A DNA stretch of 64,000 nt from SLRI01 sp942491185 (GTDB lineage: Bacteria; Pseudomonadota; Alphaproteobacteria; Geminicoccales; Geminicoccaceae), in the NCBI GenBank assembly GCA_942491185.1, contig CALOAB010000018.1, positions 1 through 64,000 on the forward strand. Direction: 5' to 3'. The position numbers were made by a program, and so were the translations under genes. Shown piece by piece: positions 11,305 through 21,106 of the stretch. Every line of letters starts with the position of its first letter. Position 1 is the first letter of the stretch. The notes under the pieces are model-generated. The model ran no database searches and was not told the DNA's origin. It was given only the letters and a program-made list of their open reading frames with translations.

Positions 11305-12848
11305 CAAGCCTCGCTCTCCTCGGCTGGCTTGCCAGCGGCCTTCTTCTTCGCCGGCTTGGCTGCGGCCTTTGCGGTCGCTTTCTTCGGCTCGGCTTTCGCT
11401 TTGGCGGCCTTTTCCTTCGGCTCGGCTGCCGCTTCGGTGGTCTCTTCCTTGGGCTCCGCTGCCGCTTTGGCGGTCGCTTTCTTCGGCTTGGTCGCCTTCT
11501 TGGTGGTCTCTGCCGGCGCCTCGTCCTCGGCGTCCGGATCCTTCATCAGCTCCTCGATGCTCACCTTCTCGTCCTTGACCGCCGCGCGCTCGAGGATGAG
11601 GTCGACCACCTTGTCCTCGAAGATCGGCGCCCTGAGCTGCTCGAGCGCGGCCGGGGTGTCGCGGAAATACTCGAACACCGCCTTTTCCTGGCCCGGGTAG
11701 CGCCGGGCCTGCTCCATCACCGCCTGATTCAGCTCCGGGCCCTCGACCTTGACCTCGTTCTTGAGGCCGATGTCGGAGAGGACGAGGCCGAGCCGGACCC
11801 GACGCTCGGCGATCTGCCGGTACTCGGCGCGCAGCTCCTCTTCCGTCTGCCCCATGCTCTCGAACGTGCTCTCCGTGCGCTTCATCTCGTCCTCGAGCTG
11901 GCGCCAGATGGCGTTGAACTCGAGCTCGATCATGCCTTCCGGCACACCGAACTGGCAGCGCTCGGCGAGGTCGTCGAGCAGCGCCCGCTTGGCCTTCTGC
12001 CGGGAAACGCCGCTGTAGTCGCTGGCGAGGCGCTCGCGGATCTTCACCTTGAGGTCGTCGAGGCTCTCGGCCATCAGCCCCTTGGCGAAATCGTCGTCGA
12101 CAGCGACCGGGCTGCCGGCCTTGATGTCCTTGATCTTGATCGTGAAGGTCGCGGTCTTGCCCTGAAGATCGTCGCGGCCGTAATCCTCGGGGAAGGTCGC
12201 CTCGATCTCGCCCTCGTGGCCCACTTCCTTGCCGATCAGGCTGTCCTCGAAGCCGGGGATCATCTGACCGCTGCCGATGACGCTATCGAAATCCTCGGCC
12301 TTGCCGCCGTCGAAGGCGACGCCGTCGATCTTGCCCTCGAAGTCGAGCGTCACCTGGTCGCCGTCGGCGGCGGGACGCGGCTCGGCCAACGGCTCGAAGC
12401 TGCGCCGCGCCTTGGCGAGATTGGCAATGGCGTCGTCGACCTGGCTGTCCTCGACCTCGACCACCTGACGGGTCAGGCTGATCGCCGCCAGATCGAGCTC
12501 CGGCACCTCGGGCAGCACCTCGAGATCGAGCTTGAACTCCAGATCGGCGCCGTCGTCGAACGCGATGACCTCGACCTTCGGGCGCAGTGCCGGCTTCAGC
12601 TCGTTGTCGGCGATCGCCTGCTTGGAGCCCTCGTCGACCGCCTGCTCGAGGATCTCGCCCATCAGCTGACGGCCATATTGGCGCTTCAGGAGAGAGAGCG
12701 GCACCTTGCCCGGCCGGAAGCCCGGCACCTTGGCCGTCTTCGCCATCTTCTTCAGCCGGGCCTCGACCTTGCCCTCGATCTCGTTCGCGGCAACCACGAC
12801 CTTGAATTCACGCTTCAAGCCGTCGGCTGCCACCTCTGTGACCTGCAT
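11304..12848 (-). CDS. tig: Trigger factor with a long Ala/Lys-rich tail
   Basis: Ribosome-bound chaperone with peptidyl-prolyl isomerase activity. Start chosen at MQVTEVAADGLKREF (ATG 12848; another ATG directly precedes it), with AAAGG upstream. The ribosome-binding N-domain has the signature GFRPGKVP. The FKBP-like domain (GDQVTLDFEGKIDG, GFEDSLIGKEVG, FPEDYG) follows, then the C-domain to about residue 440. The total of 514 residues exceeds the usual 430-450 because of a tail of about 70 residues made of near-repeats such as KKATAKAAAEPKEE. The tail is basic, low in complexity and probably disordered. First gene of the leftward tig-clpP unit. Confidence 0.95.
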   Translation of the reverse strand: MQVTEVAADGLKREFKVVVAANEIEGKVEARLKKMAKTAKVPGFRPGKVPLSLLKRQYGRQLMGEILEQAVDEGSKQAIADNELKPALRPKVEVIAFDDGADLEFKLDLEVLPEVPELDLAAISLTRQVVEVEDSQVDDAIANLAKARRSFEPLAEPRPAADGDQVTLDFEGKIDGVAFDGGKAEDFDSVIGSGQMIPGFEDSLIGKEVGHEGEIEATFPEDYGRDDLQGKTATFTIKIKDIKAGSPVAVDDDFAKGLMAESLDDLKVKIRERLASDYSGVSRQKAKRALLDDLAERCQFGVPEGMIELEFNAIWRQLEDEMKRTESTFESMGQTEEELRAEYRQIAERRVRLGLVLSDIGLKNEVKVEGPELNQAVMEQARRYPGQEKAVFEYFRDTPAALEQLRAPIFEDKVVDLILERAAVKDEKVSIEELMKDPDAEDEAPAETTKKATKPKKATAKAAAEPKEETTEAAAEPKEKAAKAKAEPKKATAKAAAKPAKKKAAGKPAEESEA

Positions 12849-13006
12849 CATTCTGCCTTTCGTCGTCCGAGCCTGGGGCGACCGCCGCAATCGCCGGGCC
12901 CAACGTCACGTTTTTCGGGATGTCCGTCCGCGCGCCAGTCGCCCTTGGCGACAGCAATGGCGAACCCGCAAAGGGCTATAGCATAGCCGCCACGAACGCC
13001 AAGGGT

Positions 13007-16000
13007 TTAAGGCTCGGCCGCCTCGGCCGGCACTCGCTCGAAGAAAGCGCGGACGTCGTCGGGGGGCTGGCCCATGACCTCGGCGGTGCGGGCGACGACC
13101 GCATCGTCGCCCCAGGCGCGCCAGAGCCGGGCGAGGTTGTGGAGGGTGATGCCGACCGAATGCCCGCCGTCGCCGGCCTCGGCGAGGATCGGCAGGGCGT
13201 TGAGGTAGTAGTCGAGGCTCTCGGCGTGCCTGCGGCCCCGAGCCATCACAATGCCGAGTTGGTGATAAATCGTCGCCACACCATGCCGATCGCGGTACGC
13301 TAACCAGATCTCTGGCACCTGACGGAAGTAGCCCGCTGCGTCGTCGAGCCGACCCTGATCCTGGGCCATATTGCCGAGGTCCTGATAGGTCATGGCGGCA
13401 CCGCGTCGGTCGCCGTACTCGATAGAGAGATCTCGAGCGCCTGTCGGTAGTATCCCGCTGCCTCGTCGAACCGATCCTGCTCGTCGGCCACCCTGTCGAG
13501 TTGGTGGTAGGTCGAAGCCGCACCGCGACGGTCGTCATGCTCGAGCTTGAGCTGGAGCGACTTACGGAGGTATCGCGCGGCCCGCCCGAAGCGGCGCTGC
13601 TTTTGGCCACGATGCCGAGTTGGTGGAAGCTCATCGGCCGCATCCTCCCGGTCGCCGTGCCGAAGCTCCAGCTTGAGCGATTGTCGGTAGTACCCCGCCG
13701 CCTCGTCGAATTGAACGCTGCTCCTGCGCCACCCGGCCGAGCTGGTGGAGGATGCTGGCCCGCCCCTTGGCCGATATCTCCGGGTGGTCGGCGAGCGCGA
13801 GGGCCTGCTGGTAGGCGGCCTTGGCGTCATCCAAGCGCCTGAGCAGCAGGTAGCGCTTGGCGATGTTGTCGATGACGCCGATCCGCTCGTTGAGCTGCGG
13901 TACGCTCGTCGCCTCGCCAGTGCCACGGTCCAGAGCGGCAAGGACCGCTTCGCCCAGCTCCAGCCCGCGCGCATGGTCCTGCCGAGCGTCGATGAAGCCT
14001 GACAAGGCACTGTAGCAGCTCAGGATCGAGCGGCCCTGGTCGAGCGCCAGCATCAGCGCGCGCTGCAGGTTGGCGTACTCGACGCCGGCGAGGAACAGGC
14101 CGCCCTTGCGCTCGTCCGGCTGCTTGCTCTCCTGCGCCTGGTAGATCGCGCCGGCATAGCCGCTCATGTGCGCGACGAAGGCCGCCTCGATCGCCGCCCG
14201 CGTCTCGGCCAGCGCCGGGTCGGTCAGGCGGTTGGCGAGGAAATAGCCGAAGGCCGGCTGCGGGCGGCGGAAGCGGCGGGGTTGTCGGCGTCGGGACTGA
14301 GGAGACCGCGCGCCTCGGCCTCGGTGAGGGCCGCAGGCAGATCGTCGAGCGGCAGGCCGGCGAGCGCCGGCTGCGCCTTCAGCTGCTCGATGTATTGCGG
14401 CAGGAACTCCGTGTTGATCACGCCCGTGAACGGGGCGAAGCAGAGGAGCAGCGTCTGCTGCGCCGGGTCGAGATGGCCGTGGCTGTAGTCGATGCAGGCG
14501 ATCAGGCTCTTGGTCTTGGCCTCGATCACATCGCCGTCGGCCGGCTGGTCGATCTCGGCGAGGCCCTGCTGCAGGGCGTCGTGCACCTCCTGCGCCGACT
14601 GCGTCTTCAGGTTGGGCAGCACCACCTCGAGCGCCAGCGGGTAGCCGTCGAGCAGCCGCAGGAGGTCGCCGAACGCCGTCTCCGCCCGCCGCTCCCTGGC
14701 CCCGGCGCGCTCCAGCACGGCGTCGGCGAGGTCGGAGGCGGCCTCGGCATCGAGCCCGCCCAGGCGGTGGACATTGGCCGCGAACGTGCCGGGCGCCAGC
14801 CAGGCCTCGGGCGCCCGCGAGCCGAGCAGCACGAGAGTCCGGCCGCCGACCAGCGCTCGGAGGAAGCGCTGCAGTGCCGCCCGCTCGCCCTCGTCCAGGC
14901 TGTGCTGGATGGCGAGGCGCTCGCCGGTGATGCTCTCGAGGTTGTCGAGGACGAGGAGGTGGCGGTCGGCGCGCAGCCGTTCTGCGAGCATCGCCTGGCG
15001 CGCCTCGTCGTCGGGCAGCCGGTCGAAGAGGTCGAGCTTCTCGGGGTAGAGCGTGCGGATCGTCTCGCGCATGATCCGCGCCCGGGTCCAGGCCTCGCTG
15101 TCCCAGCCGAAATAGACCGAGCGCGCGACGAGGCCGGTGATCTCGCCCCAGTGCATGAGGTGGCGCAGAAGCGTCGTCTTGCCGCTGCCGCCCATGCCCT
15201 GGACGAGGAGGATGTTGCCGCGGGTGAGCAGCGCCTTCTCGATCCTGAGCACGTCGAGATCGCGGCCGAAAAAGCCGTAGGCCGTCTGCGGCTCCGGTGA
15301 GCGGACGGCCTGGGCGCTGTACCAGCGCGTCTCCTCGTCCGCCGTCATCGGCTGGAAGTCGAGCCGGAGCGGGCGGTTCTCGTGGACGACGGGGAGCAGC
15401 CAGTCCTCGAGCTCGATCCGCTCGTTCATGTAGGCGCGGCGCGCCTTGTCGGCGTCGAGCGCCCGCCTTCCGGCGAGGATCGCGGCCTCGGGCGGCGCAC
15501 CGGCGAAGAGCTTCTCGTAGAGGACCGGGATCATCCGCTCGGCCGCCGTCACCGTCAGCGACCAGGCCATGCCGACGGCGTTCTGCACGCCGGCCTGCAT
15601 CAGCCGGGCCGCGAGGCTGGTCTCGGCGTCGCCCACCTGCTTGCCGGACTGGCACGCATTGAGCACGACGAGCGGGATGCGGTTGAGCAGCAGGAGATCG
15701 GCGACCTCGGCGGCGGTGCGCGGGTCGCTGCCGCCCGCGGCCGCCTCGAAGGCGAGGATGGCTTCCTGGGCGTCGATTTCTGTAGCGCTATCGAAGCCGA
15801 GCCTGCCCTCGCCGAGGCCCGGGCGGTGGCGCAGCGCCCCGTGCAGGTCGAAATGGACGGCGTGGTAGTGGCCGGGCCCCTTCGCCTCGAGCTGTTCCCG
15901 GAACGCCGCCCAGGTGCCGGGCCGGACGAGGTCGACAGCGACCTTGAGCCGCGCCTGGCGCAGGCTCTGGATCAAGGGCCGGGTGATGGTGCGGTAGCCG

Positions 16001-16494
16001 ACATCCCGGCCCTCGCCCGGCCGAGCGGTGACGACCAGGAGGTTGAAGGTAGAGGAAGGCTCGGGCCGCGCCTCGACGGCGGGTCTGCCAGTGTTCTTGC
16101 GAACCATGGGTGCCAGCAGCACGCAGGGCTCAGGCAAGTCCGGGTCCTTGAGCGCCTCCCAATGCAGAGCGTGAAAGCCGGGCGAGCCCATGATCTCGAA
16201 GCGCAGGCTCTCCGCACCTTCGCGGTCAAGCAGAGCTTTATAGGCGGCCCAAGCCTTCCGATCGGCGAAGAGCTGGCCGAAGAGCGCTTCCCCGTAGCGG
16301 GTGATGCTGGCCGCCGCCTCGCGGGCGCGCACCCGATCGGTGAAGGGAAATGCCAGCCACTCCTCGAAGTACCAGTCGAGCTCGGCCCGCTCCCCCTCGC
16401 TGAAGATGGGCGTCAGCGTAGCTTGGTAGGTGTAGCCGTCGACGTCTAGCGTGGCCGCATCGAGACTGCCTTCGGCGATGCGGATAGTCGCCAT
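13007..16494 (-). CDS. CHAT protease - STAND ATPase - TPR protein, several frameshifts
   Basis: Large multidomain protein, about 1160 residues if frames are joined. Residues about 150-370 are a caspase-like CHAT peptidase with the catalytic pair His218 (HFDLHGAL) and Cys281 (LNACQSGK). Residues about 405-700 are a P-loop ATPase of the NB-ARC/NACHT (STAND) type with Walker A GMGGSGKTT at 433-441 and Walker B HLLVLDNLES. TPR repeats follow (AKAAYQQALALADH, DEAAGYYRQSLKL, DDAAGYFRQVPEI). The first 2.2 kb is continuous. Frame changes are needed near 14280, 13710, 13630 and 13425. The start ATG overlaps the stop of a small membrane gene by one base. Such architectures occur in prokaryotic conflict or cell-death systems; the role here is inference. 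Confidence 0.8.
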
Positions 16495-16820
16495 TACGGC
16501 GCGGTTTTCCGGCGCAGGATCATCTGCTCGTTGCCCTGGGCGTCGCGGCGGATGTCGATCTCCAGATCCTCGGCCGGCACCCGCCCCCCGAGCAGTCGGC
16601 GGAGAACGTCGGTGAGGAAGTTGGCAGTGACACCGGTTGCAACACCGAGCACGAAGGTGAGCGCAAAGCCGCCAATGGTCGGGTCGAACTGGCGGGGGCC
16701 GATGTCGACCCGCTCGAGACGGGCTTCGGCACTGGCCTCGGAATCGGTGTTCCAGAGGGCTTCGAGCTCGTCGGCCGAAATGCCGAGCTTGGGATCGATC
16801 ACGAGAATCGGTCCGCGCAT
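16494..16820 (-). CDS. Small single-helix membrane protein coupled to the CHAT gene
   Basis: 108 residues from ATG 16820, with AGGAG about 10 bases upstream (longer starts lack a site). A hydrophobic, glycine-rich helix (FALTFVLGVATGVTANFL) is followed by RRLLGG and a short strand-turn-strand tail (DLEIDIRRDAQGNEQMILRR). Its TAA stop shares a base with the ATG of the CHAT-STAND gene, so the two are translated together. The layout of helix plus beta-hairpin tail resembles the small EACC1-type partners described for some effector systems, but this is a judgement from shape only. No other family recognised. Confidence 0.7.
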   Translation of the reverse strand: MRGPILVIDPKLGISADELEALWNTDSEASAEARLERVDIGPRQFDPTIGGFALTFVLGVATGVTANFLTDVLRRLLGGRVPAEDLEIDIRRDAQGNEQMILRRKTAP

Positions 16821-16920
16821 GGCCCAGGCTCCTGTCGGAATGATCGCAAGGGTCGATAATTGGAGACGGTAGCGCAGCCGGAGATTTCCGGCAATTGCAG
16901 CGCGCGGGAGAGCCAACAAG

Positions 16921-16996
16921 CCGCGCTCAAGTAGCGCGAAGCGCGAATAGCGGCCATCCGACCGCGCTCAAGTAGCGCAAAGCGCGGTAGCGCCCA
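16921..16996. repeat. Two-unit direct repeat, 41-bp period
   Basis: Two near-identical units (16921-16956 and 16962-16996) beginning CCGCGCTCAAGTAGCGC. Each contains internal complementarity (CGCGCT with AGCGCG). They lie just downstream of tRNA-Leu and upstream of the small membrane gene, both leftward. Function unknown; could be a processing or termination structure. Confidence 0.7.
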
Positions 16997-17003
16997 TGAA
17001 AGC

Positions 17004-17088
17004 TGGTGCGGGCGGAGGGACTTGAACCCCCACGGCTTGCGCCACAGGAACCTAAATCCTGCGTGTCTACCAATTCCACCACGCCCGC
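17004..17088 (-). tRNA. tRNA-Leu (anticodon TAG)
   Basis: The minus strand reads a complete class II tRNA. The acceptor stem starts GCGGGCG, the anticodon stem-loop is CAGGA-TTTAGGT-TCCTG giving anticodon TAG (Leu, CTA codons), there is a long variable arm (GGCGCAAGCC), the T arm has GGTTCAAGTCC, and CCA is encoded at 17006-17004. 85 nt with CCA. Confidence 0.95.
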
Positions 17089-17177
17089 GTGACGCGTGCT
17101 GATACCTCAGGTGGAAAGCCTGCGCCAACGGTTTTGCCGCTGGAGCGTCAACGGGGATTCGGTTAAGGCCTGAGGTC

Positions 17178-18722
17178 ATGCACGAGAAAGTCCTGATCCT
17201 CGATTTCGGCTCGCAATTCACCCAGTTGATCGCCCGGCGGCTGCGGGAGCTCAAGGTCTATTGCGAGATCCTGCCGTGTACGGTCGACGACGCGGTGGTG
17301 CGCGACTTCGCGCCCAAGGCGATCATCCTCTCCGGCGGCCCCGCCTCGACCACCGATGCGGTGAGCCCGAAGGCGCCGCCCGTCGTCTTCGCGCTGGCTG
17401 TGCCGGTGCTCGGCATCTGCTACGGCGAGCAGACGATGGCGGCGGAGCTCGGCGGCTCGGTGGTGCTGGGCACCATCCGCGAGTTCGGCCGGGCCGAGAT
17501 CGAGCTGGTCTACCCCTCGCCGCTCTTCGACGGCATCATGACGCCCGGCGCCAAGGCCACGGTCTGGATGAGCCATGGCGACAAGGTGGCAGAATTGCCC
17601 AAGGGCTTCGTCACGCTGGCGCGGAGCCCGGGCTCACCGTTTGCCGCGATTGCCGACGAGCATCGCCGCTTCTACGGGCTGCAGTTTCACCCCGAGGTGA
17701 TGCACACCGAGATCGGCGGCATGCTGCTCGAGAATTTCTGCCGCGGCATCGCAGCACTCTCCGGCGACTGGACCATGGCCGCCTATCGCGACGAGGCCAT
17801 CGACGCCATCCGCGACAAGGTTGGCCGCGGTCGGGTGATCTGCGGTCTCTCGGGCGGCGTCGATTCCGCCGTCACCGCGATTCTGGTGCACGAGGCGGTG
17901 GGCGACCAGCTGACCTGCGTCCTGGTCGACACCGGGCTGATGCGCAAGGACGAGGCGCGCCAGGTGGTCGAGCTGTTTCGCGGCCATTTCAACATCCCGC
18001 TGGTCCATGTCGATGCCGGCCCGACCTTCCTTGAGGCGCTCGAGGGCGTCGATGACCCGGAGCGCAAGCGCAAGATCATCGGCAAGACCTTCATCGACGT
18101 GTTCGAGGCCGAGGCGGAGAAGCTGGACGGCGCCGATTTCCTGGCCCAGGGCACGCTCTATCCCGACGTGATCGAGAGCGTCTCCTTCAAGGGACCATCG
18201 GTCACCATCAAGTCGCACCACAATGTCGGCGGGCTGCCGGAGCGGATGCGCATGGGCCTGGTCGAGCCATTGCGCGAGCTGTTCAAGGACGAGGTCAGGG
18301 CACTGGGCCAGGAGCTGGGCCTGCCCGCCTCGTTCGTCGGCCGCCATCCCTTTCCGGGGCCGGGGCTGGCCGTGCGCATCCTGGGCGAGATCACGCCCGA
18401 GCGGATCGCCGTGCTGCAGGAGGCGGACGCCATCTATCTCGACGAGATCCGCAAGGCCGGCCTCTATGACGAAATCTGGCAGGCCTTCGCCGTGCTGCTG
18501 CCGGTCCGCACCGTGGGCGTGATGGGCGACGGGCGCACCTATGAGTGGGTCTGCGCGCTGCGTGCGGTGACCTCGACCGACGGCATGACCGCCGACGTCT
18601 ACCCGTTCGAGGCGGCGTTCCTGACCCGCGTGGCCACGCGCATCGTCAACGAGGTCAAGGGCATCAACCGCGTCACCTACGACGTCACCAGCAAGCCGCC
18701 CGGCACGATCGAGTGGGAGTAG
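17178..18722 (+). CDS. guaA: GMP synthase (glutamine-hydrolysing)
   Basis: Converts XMP to GMP using ATP and glutamine, the last step of guanine nucleotide synthesis. 514 residues, intact. The class I amidotransferase domain has nucleophile Cys81 (LGICYGEQ) and His171/Glu173 (FHPEV). The ATP-pyrophosphatase loop SGGVDS is at 225-230. The C-terminal dimerisation domain ends in the invariant KPPGTIEWE. It is transcribed away from the tRNA-Leu gene. Its stop is followed within 20 bases by a remnant of the MITE family described below. Confidence 0.97.
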   Translation: MHEKVLILDFGSQFTQLIARRLRELKVYCEILPCTVDDAVVRDFAPKAIILSGGPASTTDAVSPKAPPVVFALAVPVLGICYGEQTMAAELGGSVVLGTIREFGRAEIELVYPSPLFDGIMTPGAKATVWMSHGDKVAELPKGFVTLARSPGSPFAAIADEHRRFYGLQFHPEVMHTEIGGMLLENFCRGIAALSGDWTMAAYRDEAIDAIRDKVGRGRVICGLSGGVDSAVTAILVHEAVGDQLTCVLVDTGLMRKDEARQVVELFRGHFNIPLVHVDAGPTFLEALEGVDDPERKRKIIGKTFIDVFEAEAEKLDGADFLAQGTLYPDVIESVSFKGPSVTIKSHHNVGGLPERMRMGLVEPLRELFKDEVRALGQELGLPASFVGRHPFPGPGLAVRILGEITPERIAVLQEADAIYLDEIRKAGLYDEIWQAFAVLLPVRTVGVMGDGRTYEWVCALRAVTSTDGMTADVYPFEAAFLTRVATRIVNEVKGINRVTYDVTSKPPGTIEWE

Positions 18723-18740
18723 CTTTTCTCATGTCAGTCA

Positions 18741-18833
18741 GAGCCTGTCGGAAACGTTCACGGGGCATTTCATCGACATGCGATCGACTGCCGGCGCAAA
18801 GGTGGATTCCCTTTCCAAGCGCAGATGTTCTAA
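18741..18833 (+). repeat. Truncated end of the GAGCCTGT MITE family
   Basis: Begins GAGCCTGTCGGAAACGTT after TCA and continues GGCATTTCATCGACATGCG, matching the terminal 50 bases of the two complete elements at 21107 and 26669. No opposite end is found; the fragment runs up to the left end of the IS630b element. Confidence 0.7.
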
Positions 18834-19699
18834 TACCAACCTTCAATGAGTTTGACCGATTGCGGACCAACGACGGATACTGATCCTACGAATTCGTCCA
18901 GGCTCGTTGACGAGGGCATTCCATGCCGCCTCACAGGCGTCGAGGATGTCGGTGTAGGTCTCGAAGACCCGGTTGGAGAGATAGGTCTGGCGTAGGAACT
19001 GCCAGATATTCTCGACCGGATTGAGTTCTGGCGAGCGTGGTGGCAAAGGCAACGGCGAGACATTGGACGGCCAGGCGAGCTTGTCGGTCATATGCCAGCC
19101 GGCCTGGTCGATCACCAGGACGGCATGGGTGCCAGGCGCGACTGCCTTGGCGATCTCGTCGAGATGCATCTGCATCGCCTCGGTATTCGCTGAGGGAAGG
19201 ATCAGTGCGGCACCCTTGTCCAAAGCGGGACAGATCGCGCCGAAGACATAGGTCGAGAGATAGCGCTGATCCTGTGGTTGGCGCGGACGGGTACCTTTGC
19301 GGTTCCACTGCCGGACAGTGCCGTTCTTCTGCCCGACCCGCATCTCGTCCTAAAACCAGATCTCCAGCGGTGTTCCGCGGTCGAGATCGCCGACCGCTTC
19401 GCTTACCCGCCCGGCGAGACTCCATGGCTTCAACGTCTTGGCCGGGATTCTGGGGCCGGGCGCTGACATGGGTGAAACCCAGTTCCTTGAGCAGCCGGCC
19501 AACTGTCACCTCGCTAACCGTGACAGCAAAACGCTGTTCGATCACACCAGCCAAGTCGGCGCAACGCCAGCGCACGATGCCGTCTTTGGCCAGGGCCGGC
19601 CCACGCTCGACAATCTCCGCCAGTTCGGCTTTCTGCGGCTCGGTCAGCTTGGGTGGCTTGCCCGGCGCCGGGCGATCGATCACGCCCTCGGAGCCGTTA

Positions 19700-20822
19700 G
19701 TGGATAGTCTTTGACATATGAGTCCCTAGTGTTACGGTCGCGCGATGCGAGGGAACCTTGGACTTTTCGTCTCCTCGGCGGATCGTGCGCGACTGGCAGC
19801 GATCATCGCCGACCGCAACAACCCGCAAAGCATGTTTGGCGAGCGCAGGTGGTGCTGTTGACCGCTGATCGGGTCGGCACAGCGGAGATCATGCGGCGAA
19901 CGGAACTGGGCAAGGTCTCGGTCTGGCGCTGGCAGGAGCGCTACATCGACGAGGGCGTCGATGGGCTGTTACGCGACAAGACGCGGCCGTCGCGCATCCC
20001 GAAGCTGGCGGACGCGAAGGTGGCCGAGGTGATCCGGCGGACGCAAGCGGAGGCGCCGCCCGATGGCGGCACGCACTGGACCGTCGGGCGATGGCGGCGG
20101 CGACGGGCGTGTCGCGGGCGAAGGTGCACGTCATCTGGCGCGAAGCCGGTCTCGTGCCGCATCGCTGGCGCCAGTTCAAGTTGTCGAACGACCCCGCCTT
20201 CGCCGAGAAGGTCGAGAACGTGGTCGGGCTCTACGTCGACCCGCCTGAGCATGCGGTGGTGTTGTCGATCGACGAGAAGTCGCAGATCCAGGCGCTCGAT
20301 CGAACGCAGCCTGGCCTGCCGATGAAGCGCGGTCGGCTCGGCACGATGACTCATGATTACAAGAGGAACGGGACGACGACACTGTTTGCGGCGCTGAACG
20401 TGCTCGACGGCAAGGTCATCGGCCGCAACATGCAGCGGCATCGCCACCAGGAGTTCATCCGTTTCCTCAACGCGATCGAGCGCGAGCTACCGAGAGGCAA
20501 GAACATCCACGTCGTGCTCGACAACTATGCTGCCCACAAGCATCCCAAGGTCCGCGCCTGGCTCGCCCGCCACCCACGCTGGACCTTTCATTTTACCCCC
20601 ACCTCCGCCTCGTGGCTGAACGCCGTCGAGGGCTTCTTCGCCAAGCTCAGCCGCCGCAAGCTCCAACGCGGCGTCTTCCATTCCGTGGTCGCACTGCAAT
20701 CAGCCATCAACGACTTCGTCGAGCAGCATAACGAGAGCCCAAAGCCCTTCGTCTGGCGTGCCGATCCGAAGGACATCATCGCCGCCGCCAAACGTGGGCA
20801 TCAAACGTTAGAGACTAACCAC
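19700..20822 (+). mobile_element. IS630-family element, copy 2 (nested)
   Basis: 1123 bp between TA at 19698-19699 and TA at 20823-20824. Ends GTGGATAGTCTTTGAC and, complemented, GTGGTTAGTCTCTAAC. Inserted in the transposase gene of element b. Same family as copy 1 at 4262-5386. In both sites the base after the right-hand TA is G followed by C. Confidence 0.92.
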
Positions 20823-20825
20823 TAG
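19745..20825 (+). pseudogene. IS630-family transposase (copy 2), two frameshifts
   Basis: Compared with copy 1, one A is missing from the run at about 19828 (CGCAAAG versus CGCAAAAG) and one A near 20089 (GTCGGG versus GTCAGGG). Each deletion shifts the frame, so the N-terminal HTH, the middle and the catalytic part lie in different frames. The catalytic part is continuous from about 20091 and has all three acidic residues: LSIDEKSQ, HVVLDNYAA and NAVEGFFAKLSRRK. As read the protein is not made whole. The TAG stop uses the duplicated target TA plus the next G. Confidence 0.87.
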
Positions 20826-21106
20826 CATTGAAGCGATGAACCCAATCGCGCAGCGTCTGTCGGTCCATCCCTCCGAGCATGCTCGCCGCCGCCCGAGACA
20901 TGCCGCCATAGACCCCCGCTATGGTCTTCAAACGGCGATACTGCTTGGCGTCCTTGCAGGCGCGAGCAGCAGCCTCGACCTGTTCCACATTCCAATCCGA
21001 TCGCAACACCAACAGCTGCCGGCATCGCTTCCTCCTTGGCCCGGTGCCAGATCCCATAACCAATATAGATTATAGAACGCGAGTGAGTCATTGAAGATTG
21101 GTATAA

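Larger units (their letters stand above)
18843..21063 (-). pseudogene. IS630-family transposase b, inactivated three ways
   Basis: The N-terminal part (21063-20825) reads QLLVLRSDWNVEQVEAAARA and DRQTLRDWVHRFNA. It is cut at 20823 by the nested IS and resumes at 19699. Excising the nested IS restores RFNANGSEGVIDRPAPGKPP in frame. Downstream there is a frameshift near 19420 and an amber TAG at about 19350, in a position expected to be Gln of WFQDEMRVGQKN. The C-terminal half retains VIDQAGWH (second Asp) and SPELNPVENIWQFLRQ (Glu region). The enzyme cannot be made whole. Confidence 0.88.
18836..21101 (-). mobile_element. IS630-family element b, split by IS630 copy 2
   Basis: Flanked by TA (18834-18835 and 21102-21103). 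Its ends are inverted repeats: left CCAACCTTCAATGA, right complement CCAATCTTCAATGA. Removing the nested element (19700-20822) and one TA leaves 1141 bp, a normal IS630 length. It is distinct in sequence from the nested element. Confidence 0.9.

Noticed and set aside
16921..16996. Possible CRISPR array
   Set aside because: Only two units with a 5-base gap, so no spacers. No other regularly spaced repeats or cas genes found.
18843..19343. Treating the C-terminal IS630b frame as a separate gene
   Set aside because: The start MRVGQKNG is an internal conserved segment of the transposase. The upstream half continues in other frames to the opposite IS end.
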